DNA from: Hansschlegelia zhihuaiae
Lineage (GTDB): Bacteria; Pseudomonadota; Alphaproteobacteria; Rhizobiales; Methylopilaceae
Assembly (NCBI RefSeq): GCF_004103825.1
Contig: NZ_RYFI01000006.1
Span: forward strand, 134,743 to 198,742
DNA: 64,000 bases
Direction: 5' to 3'
Each line of letters opens with the position of its first letter. Position 1 is the first letter of the stretch. Positions 1 through 8,206 of the stretch are shown here, piece by piece. Below the pieces are notes generated by a model, which did no database searches, had not been told where the DNA came from, and was given only the letters and a program-made list of their open reading frames with translations. The translations under genes and the position numbers were made by a program.

Positions 1-24
1 TCACGCCCCAGTGGATAGACAAAG

Positions 25-52
25 AAAAGGCCCGGATCGCTCCGGGCCTTTT
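25..52. terminator. Bidirectional intrinsic terminator
   Basis: A 12-bp perfect stem (AAAAGGCCCGGA paired with TCCGGGCCTTTT) closes a TCGC loop. T-rich tracts follow on both strands, so it can end leftward transcription from secG and rightward transcription entering from outside the window. Confidence 0.85.
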
Positions 53-84
53 CTGCTTTCTGGATGCCGGCTTCGTCCGGCGGC

Positions 85-801
85 TTATGGTCCGCCGGGC
101 GTCGCGCGCGGGCCGGGCGTGACGTCTGTGGCCGTCGGCCGGTCGCTGCCTTCCGGGGCCTGCGGCTGCGCCGGAGCAAGCTTGGGCTCCTCGCCGCCAT
201 CGGTCGCGTCCTTGGGATCCGAGACCTGCGGCGCGACGGGCGCGGCGTCCTTCGACATCGGAGCGGTCTGGGCGTCCGGCGCCTGACGGTCGCCGCCCTG
301 CGGCGGGCTGTTGACGTCGCCCTGCGGCGGCGCGCCGGCGTCGACGGCCGGCTGCGCGCCGCCCATCGGCGGCTGCGGAGCCGCTCCGGCCGGTGCCTGC
401 GCGGCCGCCGGCGTCGGCTGCGGCGGGGGCTCGAAGCCCTGCCCCTGCTGCTGGCCGCTAGGCTTCAGCTGATCCAGAATGCCGCCCTGCCCGGTGCCGA
501 GCGGCGCCATCGGGCCGCCCGGCGCTGCGGCCGGCTGCGGCGCCGAGGCGCTCGGCTGAAGCCGGTCGAACACCGAGCCGCCGCCATAGCCGGCGATGAT
601 GGTCAGCGCCATGCTGGTCGAGAAGAAGCCGGCTGCGAGGTAGGCGGTCAGCCGCGACAGCGGATTGGACGCGCTGCGGCCAGCCATGAAGCCGCCGCCG
701 CCGCCGATGCCGAGCGCGCCGCCCTCGGACTTCTGGAGCAGCACGACCACAACCAGCGCGAGCACGATCATGAGGTGAATGACGATCAGGACGTTCTGCA
801 T
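85..801 (-). CDS. secG: SecG, preprotein translocase subunit, with long P/A/Q-rich tail
   Basis: SecG is the small non-essential subunit of the SecYEG channel in the inner membrane. Two membrane segments are visible (about residues 3-23 and 52-72), joined by the typical glycine-rich loop (GALGIGGGGGFMAGRSA). The rest, residues 75-238, is a low-complexity tail rich in Pro, Ala, Gln and Gly. The E. coli protein is about 110 residues, so this tail is unusually long. It lies 99 bases downstream of tpiA on the same strand and is followed by a strong terminator. The first 70 residues make the family assignment secure; the tail function is unknown. Confidence 0.93.
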   Translation of the reverse strand: MQNVLIVIHLMIVLALVVVVLLQKSEGGALGIGGGGGFMAGRSASNPLSRLTAYLAAGFFSTSMALTIIAGYGGGSVFDRLQPSASAPQPAAAPGGPMAPLGTGQGGILDQLKPSGQQQGQGFEPPPQPTPAAAQAPAGAAPQPPMGGAQPAVDAGAPPQGDVNSPPQGGDRQAPDAQTAPMSKDAAPVAPQVSDPKDATDGGEEPKLAPAQPQAPEGSDRPTATDVTPGPRATPGGP

Positions 802-900
802 GACGCTCGGTTCGCCGATTGAACTGGAATATGGATGTAGGGCGAGGGGGCGCTTATTACACCCGCACGGCCCGCTCCGCCACAGGGCATGCGAAAGCCC

Positions 901-1662
901 TCACCGAATGGCGGCCTTGGCGATCGCCAGGAAATCGTCCGCCTTGAGGCTCGCCCCGCCGACCAGCGCGCCGTCGACGTCGGCCGCCGCCAGCAGCTCC
1001 TTGGCGTTGTCGGGCTTCACCGAGCCGCCATAGAGCACGCGGATCGCGGCGCCGTCCGGGCCGAAGCGGTTCGACAGCTCGCCGCGGATGAAGCCGTGCA
1101 TCTCGGCGACCTCGTCGACCGTGGGCGTGAGCCCGGTGCCGATCGCCCAGACCGGTTCGTAGGCGACCACCACATGGTCCGCGTCCGCGTTGTCCGGCAG
1201 GGAGCCGGCGAGCTGCCCGCCCACCACCTTCCGGGCGTCGCCTGCCTCCCGCTGCTCGCGCGTCTCGCCGACGCAAACCACCGCGACGAGCCCCGCGCGG
1301 CGCGCGGCCTCAGCCTTGGCGCACACGTCGGCGTCGGTCTCGCCATGGTCGGCGCGGCGCTCCGAATGGCCGACGATGACCGCCTGGCCGCCCGCGTCCG
1401 CGATCATCTCGGCCGAGACGTCGCCGGTATGGGCGCCGGAGGCCTTGGCGTGGCAGTCCTGCGCGCCGACACCGACCCCCGCGCCGCGGGTCGCGGTCGC
1501 GAAGCTCGTGAGCAGGGTGAAGGGCGGGAACACCATCAGGTCGACGCCGGACTTCATGGCGCCCTGATAGGCGCCGACGATCCGCACGAATTCCGGCGCC
1601 GAGGCCGCGAGACCGTTCATCTTCCAGTTGCCCGCGACCAGCTTCTTCCTCGCGTCCGGCAT
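901..1662 (-). CDS. tpiA: Triosephosphate isomerase
   Basis: Cytoplasmic TIM-barrel enzyme interconverting dihydroxyacetone phosphate and glyceraldehyde 3-phosphate in glycolysis and gluconeogenesis. The 253-residue product has the usual family length. Visible signatures are AGNWKMN with catalytic Lys14, the electrophilic His99 in IVGHSERR, catalytic Glu169 in [11 protein letters not shown], and the phosphate-binding YGGSV near the C-terminus. The start was set at the ATG preceded by a GAGAGG ribosome-binding site; a longer open frame upstream runs into the divergent ppiD promoter and is not supported. It is the first gene of a tpiA-secG unit. Confidence 0.97.
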   Translation of the reverse strand: MPDARKKLVAGNWKMNGLAASAPEFVRIVGAYQGAMKSGVDLMVFPPFTLLTSFATATRGAGVGVGAQDCHAKASGAHTGDVSAEMIADAGGQAVIVGHSERRADHGETDADVCAKAEAARRAGLVAVVCVGETREQREAGDARKVVGGQLAGSLPDNADADHVVVAYEPVWAIGTGLTPTVDEVAEMHGFIRGELSNRFGPDGAAIRVLYGGSVKPDNAKELLAAADVDGALVGGASLKADDFLAIAKAAIR

Positions 1663-1752
1663 GCTCGACCTCTCGTGGCTCAAGGTCCGAGGCGTGCGTC
1701 CCCGGCGCCGGCCACCTATCAGATGCCGCCGCCCTTGCACAATCAGCCCTTC

Positions 1753-1852
1753 GGGAGCTTGCAAATTGCTCCCTTCCTTGCGATTTGGCCCTGCCGCGCG
1801 CCGCCCGCTAATGTCGTACCCTTGTTCTTGGGGACGATCGCAAATCGTTCCC
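1753..1852. promoter_or_regulatory. Repeated CAAATYGY boxes in tpiA/ppiD divergent promoter region
   Basis: The 214-base interval between the tpiA and ppiD start codons holds two similar dyads. GGGAGC(N9)GCTCCC lies at 1753-1773 and GGGACGAT(N5)ATCGTTCCC at 1831-1852; both contain GCAAAT near the centre. The octamer CAAATYGY occurs at 1762-1769 (+), 1780-1787 (-) and 1841-1848 (+). This looks like a binding-site array for one regulator, but that is inference from the pattern only. Confidence 0.35.
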
Positions 1853-1876
1853 GCGCAGAAAGCCGTGTGACCTTCG

Positions 1877-3769
1877 ATGCTCCAGATGCTCCGCAGCAGC
1901 GCCGCCGGATGGGTGGCCAAGATTTTCCTGGGGCTGCTGGTCCTGAGCTTCGCCGTGTGGGGGATCGAGGACATCTTCCGCATCGGCCGCAGCTCCGAAA
2001 ACGCTGCCGTGGTCGGCGAGCGCAAGATCACGGTCGAGGAGTTCCGCACCGCCTACACCAACGAGCTCCGGCGGATCTCGAATCAGGCCAAGCGCATGAT
2101 CACGCCGGAGCAGGCGCGGATGGCCGGCATCGGCCAGAAGGTCCTCGGCGACCTCGTCAACGAGGCCGCGATGAACGCCAAGATCGGCGAGCTCGGCCTC
2201 GCGATCTCCGACGAGGAGGTCGCCCGCGAGATCCAGCAGGACGAGATGTTCCGCGGCGCGAACGGCCGGTTCGACCGCGCCGCCTTCCAGGACATCCTGC
2301 GGCAGAACAACCTCAACGAGGCCGGCTATATCGAGCTGCAGCGGTCGTTCTCGCTCCGCAAGCAGCTTACCGACGCGCTGATGGCGAACGTCGCCGCGCC
2401 GGACGCCTTCCGCCGGGCGATCCACGCTTACAATTCCGACAGCCGGTCGATCTCCTATGTCGCCCTCAGCCCGGAGGCGCCGGCCGCCGTTCCGGCGCCG
2501 AGCGCGGACCAGCTGAAAGCGTTCTATACGGAGCGCAAGGCGAGCTTCGCCGCGCCCGAATTCCGCAAGGTCGCCGTGCTTGCGCTCGATCCCAAATCGG
2601 TCGCGGCGTCGATCGACATCCCGGAGGCGGAGCTCAGGGCCTATTTCGATCAGAACAAGCCGAGCTATTCCGAGCTCGAGAAGCGGTCGATCGAGCAGAT
2701 CCCCTTCCCGACCATCGAGGAGGCCCGCGAGGCGTCCGCGAAGATCAAGAGCGGGACGCTGTTCGAGCAGATCATGATCCAGCGCAAGATGAAGCCGGAG
2801 GACGCCTTCCTCGGCAATCTCGCCAAGTCGCAGATTTTCGACCAGAAGATCGCGGACGCCGCCTTCGCGTTGAATCAGGGCGAGGTGAGCGAGCCCATCC
2901 AGGGGACCTATTCGAACGTGATCCTTCGGGTCACGGGGGTCCAGCAGGAGACGGCCAAGAGCTTCGAGGACGTCAAGGACGAGATCCGCGCTGTCATGGC
3001 CGAGGAGCGCGCCAAGCAGAACGTGCTGTCGATCCACGACAAGATCGACGAGGCGCGGCTCGGCGGCGCGACGCTTGACGAGGTCGCAAAGACCAACGGC
3101 CTTCAGGTCCGCGAAATCGCGGCGATCGACCAGACCGGAAAGACGCCTGACGGCCAGGAGATCGCCGATCTGCCTCTGTCGTCGAAGCTGCTCGAGGCCG
3201 CGTTCCGCACCGAACCGGGCGCCGACGGCGAGACGCTGAACGAGGGTGACGCCTATGTCTGGTACGAGGTCCGCGGCGTGACGCCGCCGCGCGAGCGCAG
3301 CTTCGAAGAGGCCCGCGCGGCCGTCGAGGCGCGCTGGCGCGCCGAGGAGGCGGAGAAGCGGCTCGACGCGCGCGCGGAGACTGCGCTCGCCGAGTTGCAG
3401 AGCGGAAAGACCTTCGAACAGGTCGCCACGGTCCAGAAGACCTCTGTCGAACAGGCCGAGACGACGCGGATGGGCGGCGCCCCCTCGATCACGCCGGCGC
3501 AGGCCAAGGCGATCTTCGAGACCCCGGCCGACGGCTTCGGCCAGACGCCACCGGACGAGAAGGGCGGACGGCTGGTCTACAAGGTCACGGCCGTCAACGA
3601 CCGTCCGTTCGATCCCGCGATGCCCGATGACAGCGGCCAGGTCGAGCGGATCTCGCAGAGCATGGGGTCCGACGTGGTCTCGGCGCTCGTCCGTCAGCTC
3701 CGCGCGAAGCTCGGCACCACTTTCGATCCCGCGGCGATCGCCCAGGTGACGGGCGGCGGCGCGGGGTGA
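1877..3769 (+). CDS. ppiD: PpiD-like membrane-anchored peptidyl-prolyl isomerase / foldase
   Basis: A periplasmic folding chaperone tethered to the inner membrane, expected to assist outer-membrane and secreted proteins leaving SecYEG. It has a short cytoplasmic N-terminus, one membrane anchor (about residues 13-30, [17 protein letters not shown]), a SurA-like N-terminal domain to about residue 180, then a parvulin (PPIC) region around 240-360 and a long C-terminal helical domain. At 630 residues it matches PpiD/SurA_N proteins of rhizobia. The parvulin core is divergent, so isomerase activity is less certain than the chaperone fold. It lies 49 bases upstream of trpE and may be co-transcribed with it. 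Confidence 0.88.
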   Translation: MLQMLRSSAAGWVAKIFLGLLVLSFAVWGIEDIFRIGRSSENAAVVGERKITVEEFRTAYTNELRRISNQAKRMITPEQARMAGIGQKVLGDLVNEAAMNAKIGELGLAISDEEVAREIQQDEMFRGANGRFDRAAFQDILRQNNLNEAGYIELQRSFSLRKQLTDALMANVAAPDAFRRAIHAYNSDSRSISYVALSPEAPAAVPAPSADQLKAFYTERKASFAAPEFRKVAVLALDPKSVAASIDIPEAELRAYFDQNKPSYSELEKRSIEQIPFPTIEEAREASAKIKSGTLFEQIMIQRKMKPEDAFLGNLAKSQIFDQKIADAAFALNQGEVSEPIQGTYSNVILRVTGVQQETAKSFEDVKDEIRAVMAEERAKQNVLSIHDKIDEARLGGATLDEVAKTNGLQVREIAAIDQTGKTPDGQEIADLPLSSKLLEAAFRTEPGADGETLNEGDAYVWYEVRGVTPPRERSFEEARAAVEARWRAEEAEKRLDARAETALAELQSGKTFEQVATVQKTSVEQAETTRMGGAPSITPAQAKAIFETPADGFGQTPPDEKGGRLVYKVTAVNDRPFDPAMPDDSGQVERISQSMGSDVVSALVRQLRAKLGTTFDPAAIAQVTGGGAG

Positions 3770-3818
3770 GCCTCCTGCCCGCGCCCCTCGAAGCCTCGCC
3801 ATCCAGAACGCCGCCGCC

Positions 3819-5336
3819 ATGCTGATCGCGCCCGCGCTCGAAGATTTCGCGCCCGCCTATGAGAACGGGCGGCCGCAGCTCGTCTGGACCACGCTGGTCG
3901 GCGACCTCGAGACCCCGGTTTCGGCCTATCTGAAGCTCGCCGAGGGCCAGGCCAACGCCTTCCTCTTCGAGTCCGTCGAGGGCGGCGCGGTCCGCGGCCG
4001 CTATTCGATCATCGGCCTGAAGCCCGACCTTCTGTGGCGCTCTCAAGGCGGCCGCGCAGAGATCAACCGGTCGGCGGCGCGCGACCGCGACGCCTTCGAG
4101 TCGGCGGACGGACGCCCGCTCGAGACGCTGCGCGCTTTGCTCTCCGAATCGCGCATCGAGGTCCCGGAGGCGCTGCCGCCGATGGCGGCCGGGGTGTTCG
4201 GCTATCTCGGCTACGACATGGTGCGCGAGATGGAGGAGCTCGGGCCCCCTAACCCCGATGCGCTCGGCGTGCCGGACGCCATCATGATGCGGCCGACCGT
4301 CATCGTGGTGTTCGACTCCGTGAAGGACGAGATCACCGTGGTGACGCCGGCCCGGCCGGAGCCGGGCGTGACGGCCGCGCAGGCTCATGCGCGCGCGGTC
4401 GACCGCCTGACCGAGATCGTCGAGGGCCTCGACCGCGCCGTCCCGAAGGAGGCCGCGTCGGAGGTCCGCGGGCTCGACGGCTACGACATGACGTCGAACA
4501 CCGCCCCCGCCGAATATGAGGCGATGGTGCTGCGTGCCAAGGAGTACGTCGCCGCCGGCGACATCTTCCAGGTGGTGCTGTCGCAGCGCTTCGAGGCGCC
4601 GTTCGACCTGCCGGCCTTCGCGCTCTACCGGGCGCTGCGGCGGACGAACCCGGCGCCCTTCCTGATCCATCTCGACTTCGGCTCGTTCCAGATCGTCGGG
4701 TCGAGCCCCGAGATCCTGGTCCGCTCGCGCGACGGCAAGGTCACGATCCGGCCGATCGCCGGCACCAGGCCGCGGGGCGCGACGCCGGCCGAGGACAAGG
4801 CGCTCGCGGCCGAACTGCTCGCCGACCCGAAGGAGCGCGCCGAGCACCTGATGCTGCTCGACCTCGGCCGCAACGACGTCGGCCGCGTCTCCGAGATCGG
4901 CTCCGGGGCCGTGACCGACCAGTTCTTCCTCGAGCGCTACAGCCACGTGATGCACATCGTGTCGAACGTCGAGGGCGCGCTCGCGCCCGAGCACGACGCG
5001 CTCGACGCGCTGGCGGCCGGCTTCCCGGCCGGCACGGTGTCGGGCGCGCCGAAGGTCCGGGCGATGGAGATCATCGACGAGCTCGAGCGCGACAAGCGCG
5101 GCGTCTACGCCGGCTGCGTCGGCTATTTCGGCGCGAATGGCGAGATGGACACCTGCATCGTGCTCCGCACCGCGGTGGTGAAGGACGGGCGCATCTTCGT
5201 GCAGGCCGGCGCCGGCATCGTCGCGGATTCCTCGCCGGCTTCCGAGCAGGCGGAATGCGTCAACAAGGCCAAGGCCCTGTTCCGCGCCGCCGAGGAAGCC
5301 CGGCGCTTCGCGAGCGGCGGCCGACGCGGCCAATAA
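3819..5336 (+). CDS. trpE: Anthranilate synthase component I
   Basis: TrpE converts chorismate to anthranilate with ammonia from the TrpG glutaminase, the first step of tryptophan synthesis. The 505-residue protein has the N-terminal feedback-control segment (FESVEGGAVRGRYSIIG) and the chorismate-binding core motifs IAGTRPRG, DLGRNDVGRV, ERYSHVMHIVSNVEG and GTVSGAPKVRAMEIIDELE. It is a stand-alone component I, not the TrpEG fusion of some rhizobia. No trpG, trpD or trpC follows; the next gene is on the opposite strand behind a hairpin, so the partner subunit must be encoded elsewhere. No tryptophan leader peptide was recognised upstream. Confidence 0.97.
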   Translation: MLIAPALEDFAPAYENGRPQLVWTTLVGDLETPVSAYLKLAEGQANAFLFESVEGGAVRGRYSIIGLKPDLLWRSQGGRAEINRSAARDRDAFESADGRPLETLRALLSESRIEVPEALPPMAAGVFGYLGYDMVREMEELGPPNPDALGVPDAIMMRPTVIVVFDSVKDEITVVTPARPEPGVTAAQAHARAVDRLTEIVEGLDRAVPKEAASEVRGLDGYDMTSNTAPAEYEAMVLRAKEYVAAGDIFQVVLSQRFEAPFDLPAFALYRALRRTNPAPFLIHLDFGSFQIVGSSPEILVRSRDGKVTIRPIAGTRPRGATPAEDKALAAELLADPKERAEHLMLLDLGRNDVGRVSEIGSGAVTDQFFLERYSHVMHIVSNVEGALAPEHDALDALAAGFPAGTVSGAPKVRAMEIIDELERDKRGVYAGCVGYFGANGEMDTCIVLRTAVVKDGRIFVQAGAGIVADSSPASEQAECVNKAKALFRAAEEARRFASGGRRGQ

Positions 5337-5340
5337 AGAA

Positions 5341-5366
5341 GGCGGACGCCCCTGGAGGCGCCCGCC
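5341..5366 (-). terminator. Hairpin terminator of the glycine-zipper lipoprotein gene
   Basis: A 10-bp stem (GGCGGGCGCC with GGCGTCCGCC when read on the minus strand, one G-U pair) with a 6-base loop. It is followed on the minus strand by TTCTTTA. It also lies directly after the trpE stop codon, so it may separate both convergent genes. Confidence 0.6.
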
Positions 5367-5394
5367 CGTCATTCCTTCGGAAACGAGCGCCGCG

Positions 5395-5682
5395 TCAGTC
5401 GCAGGGGACGCGGACTTCCTCGCCGTAGCGGTTCTCGGCGTAGCAGCGCGGGCCGCGGCGGCGCGGACGGCTCTCGGAGCCGATGATCGCGCCCGTGCCG
5501 GCGCCGAGCGCGCCGCCGATCAGCGCGCCGCTCGCCTTGCCCGTGGCCGCGCCGCCGATCGCCGCTCCCACGCCGGTGCCGATCAGCGCGCCGCTCAGCG
5601 TGCGTTCGTTGCGGGTCTCGCCGCAGGCCGCGAGACCCAGCGCAATCGCCGAGACCGCGATGAGAGAGCCGATCTTCTTCAT
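5395..5682 (-). CDS. Small glycine-zipper outer-membrane lipoprotein
   Basis: The 95-residue product has a lipoprotein signal peptide ending in the lipobox LAAC with the lipidated Cys at position 20. Residues about 29-67 form a glycine-zipper membrane segment (repeated GxxxG, as in GALIGTGVGAAIGGAATG). A short basic tail holds two cysteines (CYAENRYGEEVRVPC) that could form a disulfide. Proteins of this type (SlyB/OsmB-like) sit in the outer membrane and often respond to envelope stress. The gene is single, between a terminator and the ceramidase-like gene. A precise role cannot be given. Confidence 0.85.
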   Translation of the reverse strand: MKKIGSLIAVSAIALGLAACGETRNERTLSGALIGTGVGAAIGGAATGKASGALIGGALGAGTGAIIGSESRPRRRGPRCYAENRYGEEVRVPCD

Positions 5683-5793
5683 GGGCGTTCATGCTCCGAT
5701 TTTCTGACGTAGCTGGAACTGGGACTGCGCCGCCGCTCGACCAGACTCTTCCGACGGACTCGTTACCCGATTGCAAAGATTGCGGGTTTTACG

Positions 5794-6519
5794 TCACCCG
5801 CTGATTCGGCCGAAATCGCGGCGGGCTCGCGCCAGCATCTCCATCAGGGCGAAAAGCACGACCGCGTTGAGGACGTGCCACACCAGATGCGTGCCCGTGG
5901 GGAGCCCCGAGCAGACCCAGCGGTCCATGGTCCGGAAGACGAGCGAGACGGCGAACAATCCGGCGATGGCGAGCAGCGCGCGCCCCGTCCGGGAGGCCGC
6001 GCCCTCGCGGACGAGCAGCGCCAGCCCGACGCCCACCAGCCCGAACAGCCCGCCGAGATATCCGGAGAGGCCGCGCCAAGGCTCGCCGGCGGGCGCCAGA
6101 TCGGCGAGAAGCCGCGGCGCGAAAGCGGCCGCCGCCATGAAGGCGAGCGTGGCGAGCGCCGCCGCAAGCGCGCCGAGGCCGAACAGCCGGCGCATCGCGA
6201 AGAAGAAATAGGCGGCGATGAAGGCCTGGATGGGCGCGACGTCGGCGATCATCGCGGCGCGGGTCGCGAGCGTGTGGAACAGGAAGCTGCCAATTCCGAT
6301 CGTGATCGCGAGGACGCCGAGCAGCGCGACCGAGCGGTCGCCTCCGTGACGGCGGAGCGCGACTGCGCCCGCGATCAGAAAGCCCGCATTGCTGATCGCG
6401 TTGAGCGGCTCGGCCCAGAGGGCCGGATCGGTCCCACGCTCGCAATAGACGCCAAGGACCTGCGCCGAGAAGCTCACGAGCGGCGCGTCAGGCGGAGGCG
6501 TGGCGGAGCGGGCCGACAT
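5794..6519 (-). CDS. Ceramidase-family (CREST) membrane hydrolase
   Basis: A 241-residue multi-pass membrane protein with the metal-site pattern of the alkaline ceramidase/CREST superfamily: WAEPLNAISN near residue 36, GSFLFHT with Ser78 and His82, Asp93, and HLVWHVLNA with His211 and His215. Known relatives hydrolyse the amide bond of ceramides; bacterial members are mostly uncharacterised, so the substrate here could be a sphingolipid or another membrane amide lipid. Its start codon lies inside the 3' end of the upstream EAL gene (32-base overlap), so the two are probably translationally coupled. The family call is strong, the substrate is inferred. Confidence 0.82.
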   Translation of the reverse strand: MSARSATPPPDAPLVSFSAQVLGVYCERGTDPALWAEPLNAISNAGFLIAGAVALRRHGGDRSVALLGVLAITIGIGSFLFHTLATRAAMIADVAPIQAFIAAYFFFAMRRLFGLGALAAALATLAFMAAAAFAPRLLADLAPAGEPWRGLSGYLGGLFGLVGVGLALLVREGAASRTGRALLAIAGLFAVSLVFRTMDRWVCSGLPTGTHLVWHVLNAVVLFALMEMLARARRDFGRISG

Positions 6520-8128
6520 AGCGCCCGCCCGCCCTCTGGTCCCGCCCCTCGCCTTTGCGGGCCGGGACCATCGCCTCGACCAGGGCGCGGAACGACGACG
6601 CCGGCAAGGGCGGCGCGAACACGTAGCCCTGCGCCATCCGGACGCCCTTGCCCCTGAGATATTCGACCTGCTCGATTGTCTCGACGCCCTCGGCGATCAG
6701 GTCGAGGTTCATGTCCTCGGCGAGCTTGACCAGGCTGTCGACGATCGCGACCGAGTAGCGGTCGGTGCCGATCGCGTCGACGAACATCTTGTCCATCTTC
6801 ATGACGTCCACGCCGAGCTTGAGCAGGTAGCTCAGGCCGCCATGGCCGGTGCCGACGTCGTCGAGAGCGACCCGCGCCCCGAGCGCCTGAAGCTTCGCGA
6901 TGACGAGTCGGGCCCCCGGAATGTTGGGCAGCGGCTGACGCTCGGTCACCTCGAACATCAATTGCGTCATCCGGATCGACGAAGCCGCGAAAATGCGTTC
7001 GACATCCTCCACGATCGACACGTCGTCGAAATGACCGGCGAACAGGTTGAAGCCGAGCTTCAGGTTCGGGCGCTCGGCGTAGAGCGGGCCGAGGTCGTCG
7101 CGCGCAGCTTCCATCAGGGCGATGGTCATCGGGAAGATCTGTCCGCTCGCCTCCGCGAGCGTGATGAACCGTCCCGGCGGCAGGACGCTGCCGTCGGGCT
7201 TCGTCCAGCGAACGAGGACCTCGCAGCCCGCGAGCCGCCCGGACATGATGTCGATCACGGGCTGGTAATAGGGCGTGAACTGGCCGTTCCTGATCGCGTC
7301 GGCGATCTCGCGCACCGGGCCGCCGGACCGCCGACTCACCAGCACGGCGATCGACAGGGCGATCAGCGCCAGCGCGAGTCCGCTGACGTTGGCGTAGAGG
7401 AACAGGCTGGCGTTCGCGGCCGCAAGCGCCGAGCCGGGCGTCGAGATCTCGACCCGGATCGGATAGCGCTGCGAGGCGGCGGCCGCCTCGACGGTCGGCA
7501 GCGCGGAGGGGGCGTCGTCCTCGAGCGACGGGTCGACCAGCTTCCGCGCGATCACCGCGCCGTCGATCGTGACGGCGCGAGCCGCGAAGCCTGCGGTCAG
7601 GCGGCTTTTGAGAAAGAAGGGAAACAGGCTCTCGCCGGGCATCAGGACGCGCAGCCCGACGCCGTCCTGGTATCGCCATTGCAGGCGGATCAATTGGAGC
7701 GAGGTCGATTCGCCGACCCCGACCAGCGACATCTGGACGTCGGGGCTGAGCGTGCCGTGCTCGGGCGAGATCCTGCGCACGACGCGCGGATCGCCGAAGG
7801 CCGCGCACTGCCCCGCCCCCGCGGCGTCCACCACGGCGATCTCCGACACGAACTGCGCCCTCTGGCCCGCGACCCTCATCGCGTCCAGGTCGTTGGCCGA
7901 GCACTCCCTGACGTCGTTCAGGCCGAGCGAGATCAAGGAGGTGGCGGCGGCGTCGAGCCTCGCTTCGGCGAGCGCAAGCGTCTCGGCCGCGAGGCCGTCG
8001 ACCTCCTCCTGGGCCGTCGTGACGATGTTGAGCGCGAGCAGCGCGTTCAGGCCGACGATCGGACCCGCCACGATGACGACCCCAACGAGCAGGGCTCGCC
8101 TCCAGGAATGTCCGCCGTACCGCGTCAA
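6488..8128 (-). CDS. CSS-motif membrane sensor with EAL cyclic-di-GMP phosphodiesterase domain
   Basis: The 546-residue protein has a membrane segment at about 11-37, a periplasmic domain of about 200 residues with two cysteines (Cys76 in RECSAND and Cys108 in GQCAAF) typical of CSS redox sensors, a second membrane segment around 240-262, then an EAL domain. The catalytic motifs are kept: EVLVRW (EVL in place of EAL), GFNLF, FEVTER, LDDVGTG, KMDKMF, AEGVET and QGYVF, so it is probably an active cyclic-di-GMP phosphodiesterase. In characterised CSS-EAL proteins the disulfide state of the periplasmic cysteines controls activity. It overlaps the downstream ceramidase-like gene. Confidence 0.9.
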   Translation of the reverse strand: MTRYGGHSWRRALLVGVVIVAGPIVGLNALLALNIVTTAQEEVDGLAAETLALAEARLDAAATSLISLGLNDVRECSANDLDAMRVAGQRAQFVSEIAVVDAAGAGQCAAFGDPRVVRRISPEHGTLSPDVQMSLVGVGESTSLQLIRLQWRYQDGVGLRVLMPGESLFPFFLKSRLTAGFAARAVTIDGAVIARKLVDPSLEDDAPSALPTVEAAAASQRYPIRVEISTPGSALAAANASLFLYANVSGLALALIALSIAVLVSRRSGGPVREIADAIRNGQFTPYYQPVIDIMSGRLAGCEVLVRWTKPDGSVLPPGRFITLAEASGQIFPMTIALMEAARDDLGPLYAERPNLKLGFNLFAGHFDDVSIVEDVERIFAASSIRMTQLMFEVTERQPLPNIPGARLVIAKLQALGARVALDDVGTGHGGLSYLLKLGVDVMKMDKMFVDAIGTDRYSVAIVDSLVKLAEDMNLDLIAEGVETIEQVEYLRGKGVRMAQGYVFAPPLPASSFRALVEAMVPARKGEGRDQRAGGRYVGPLRHASA

Positions 8129-8206
8129 CTGCGCCCGCTCCGGGTCTCCGGACGGCGTTCGCGCCGCTCCGGCGGCGGATGTTGCAAGAGCCGGCTTAAT
8201 GGCGGC

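Noticed and set aside
1808-3820. 670-residue minus-strand frame
   Set aside because: Antisense to the ppiD-like gene and shows no family signature.
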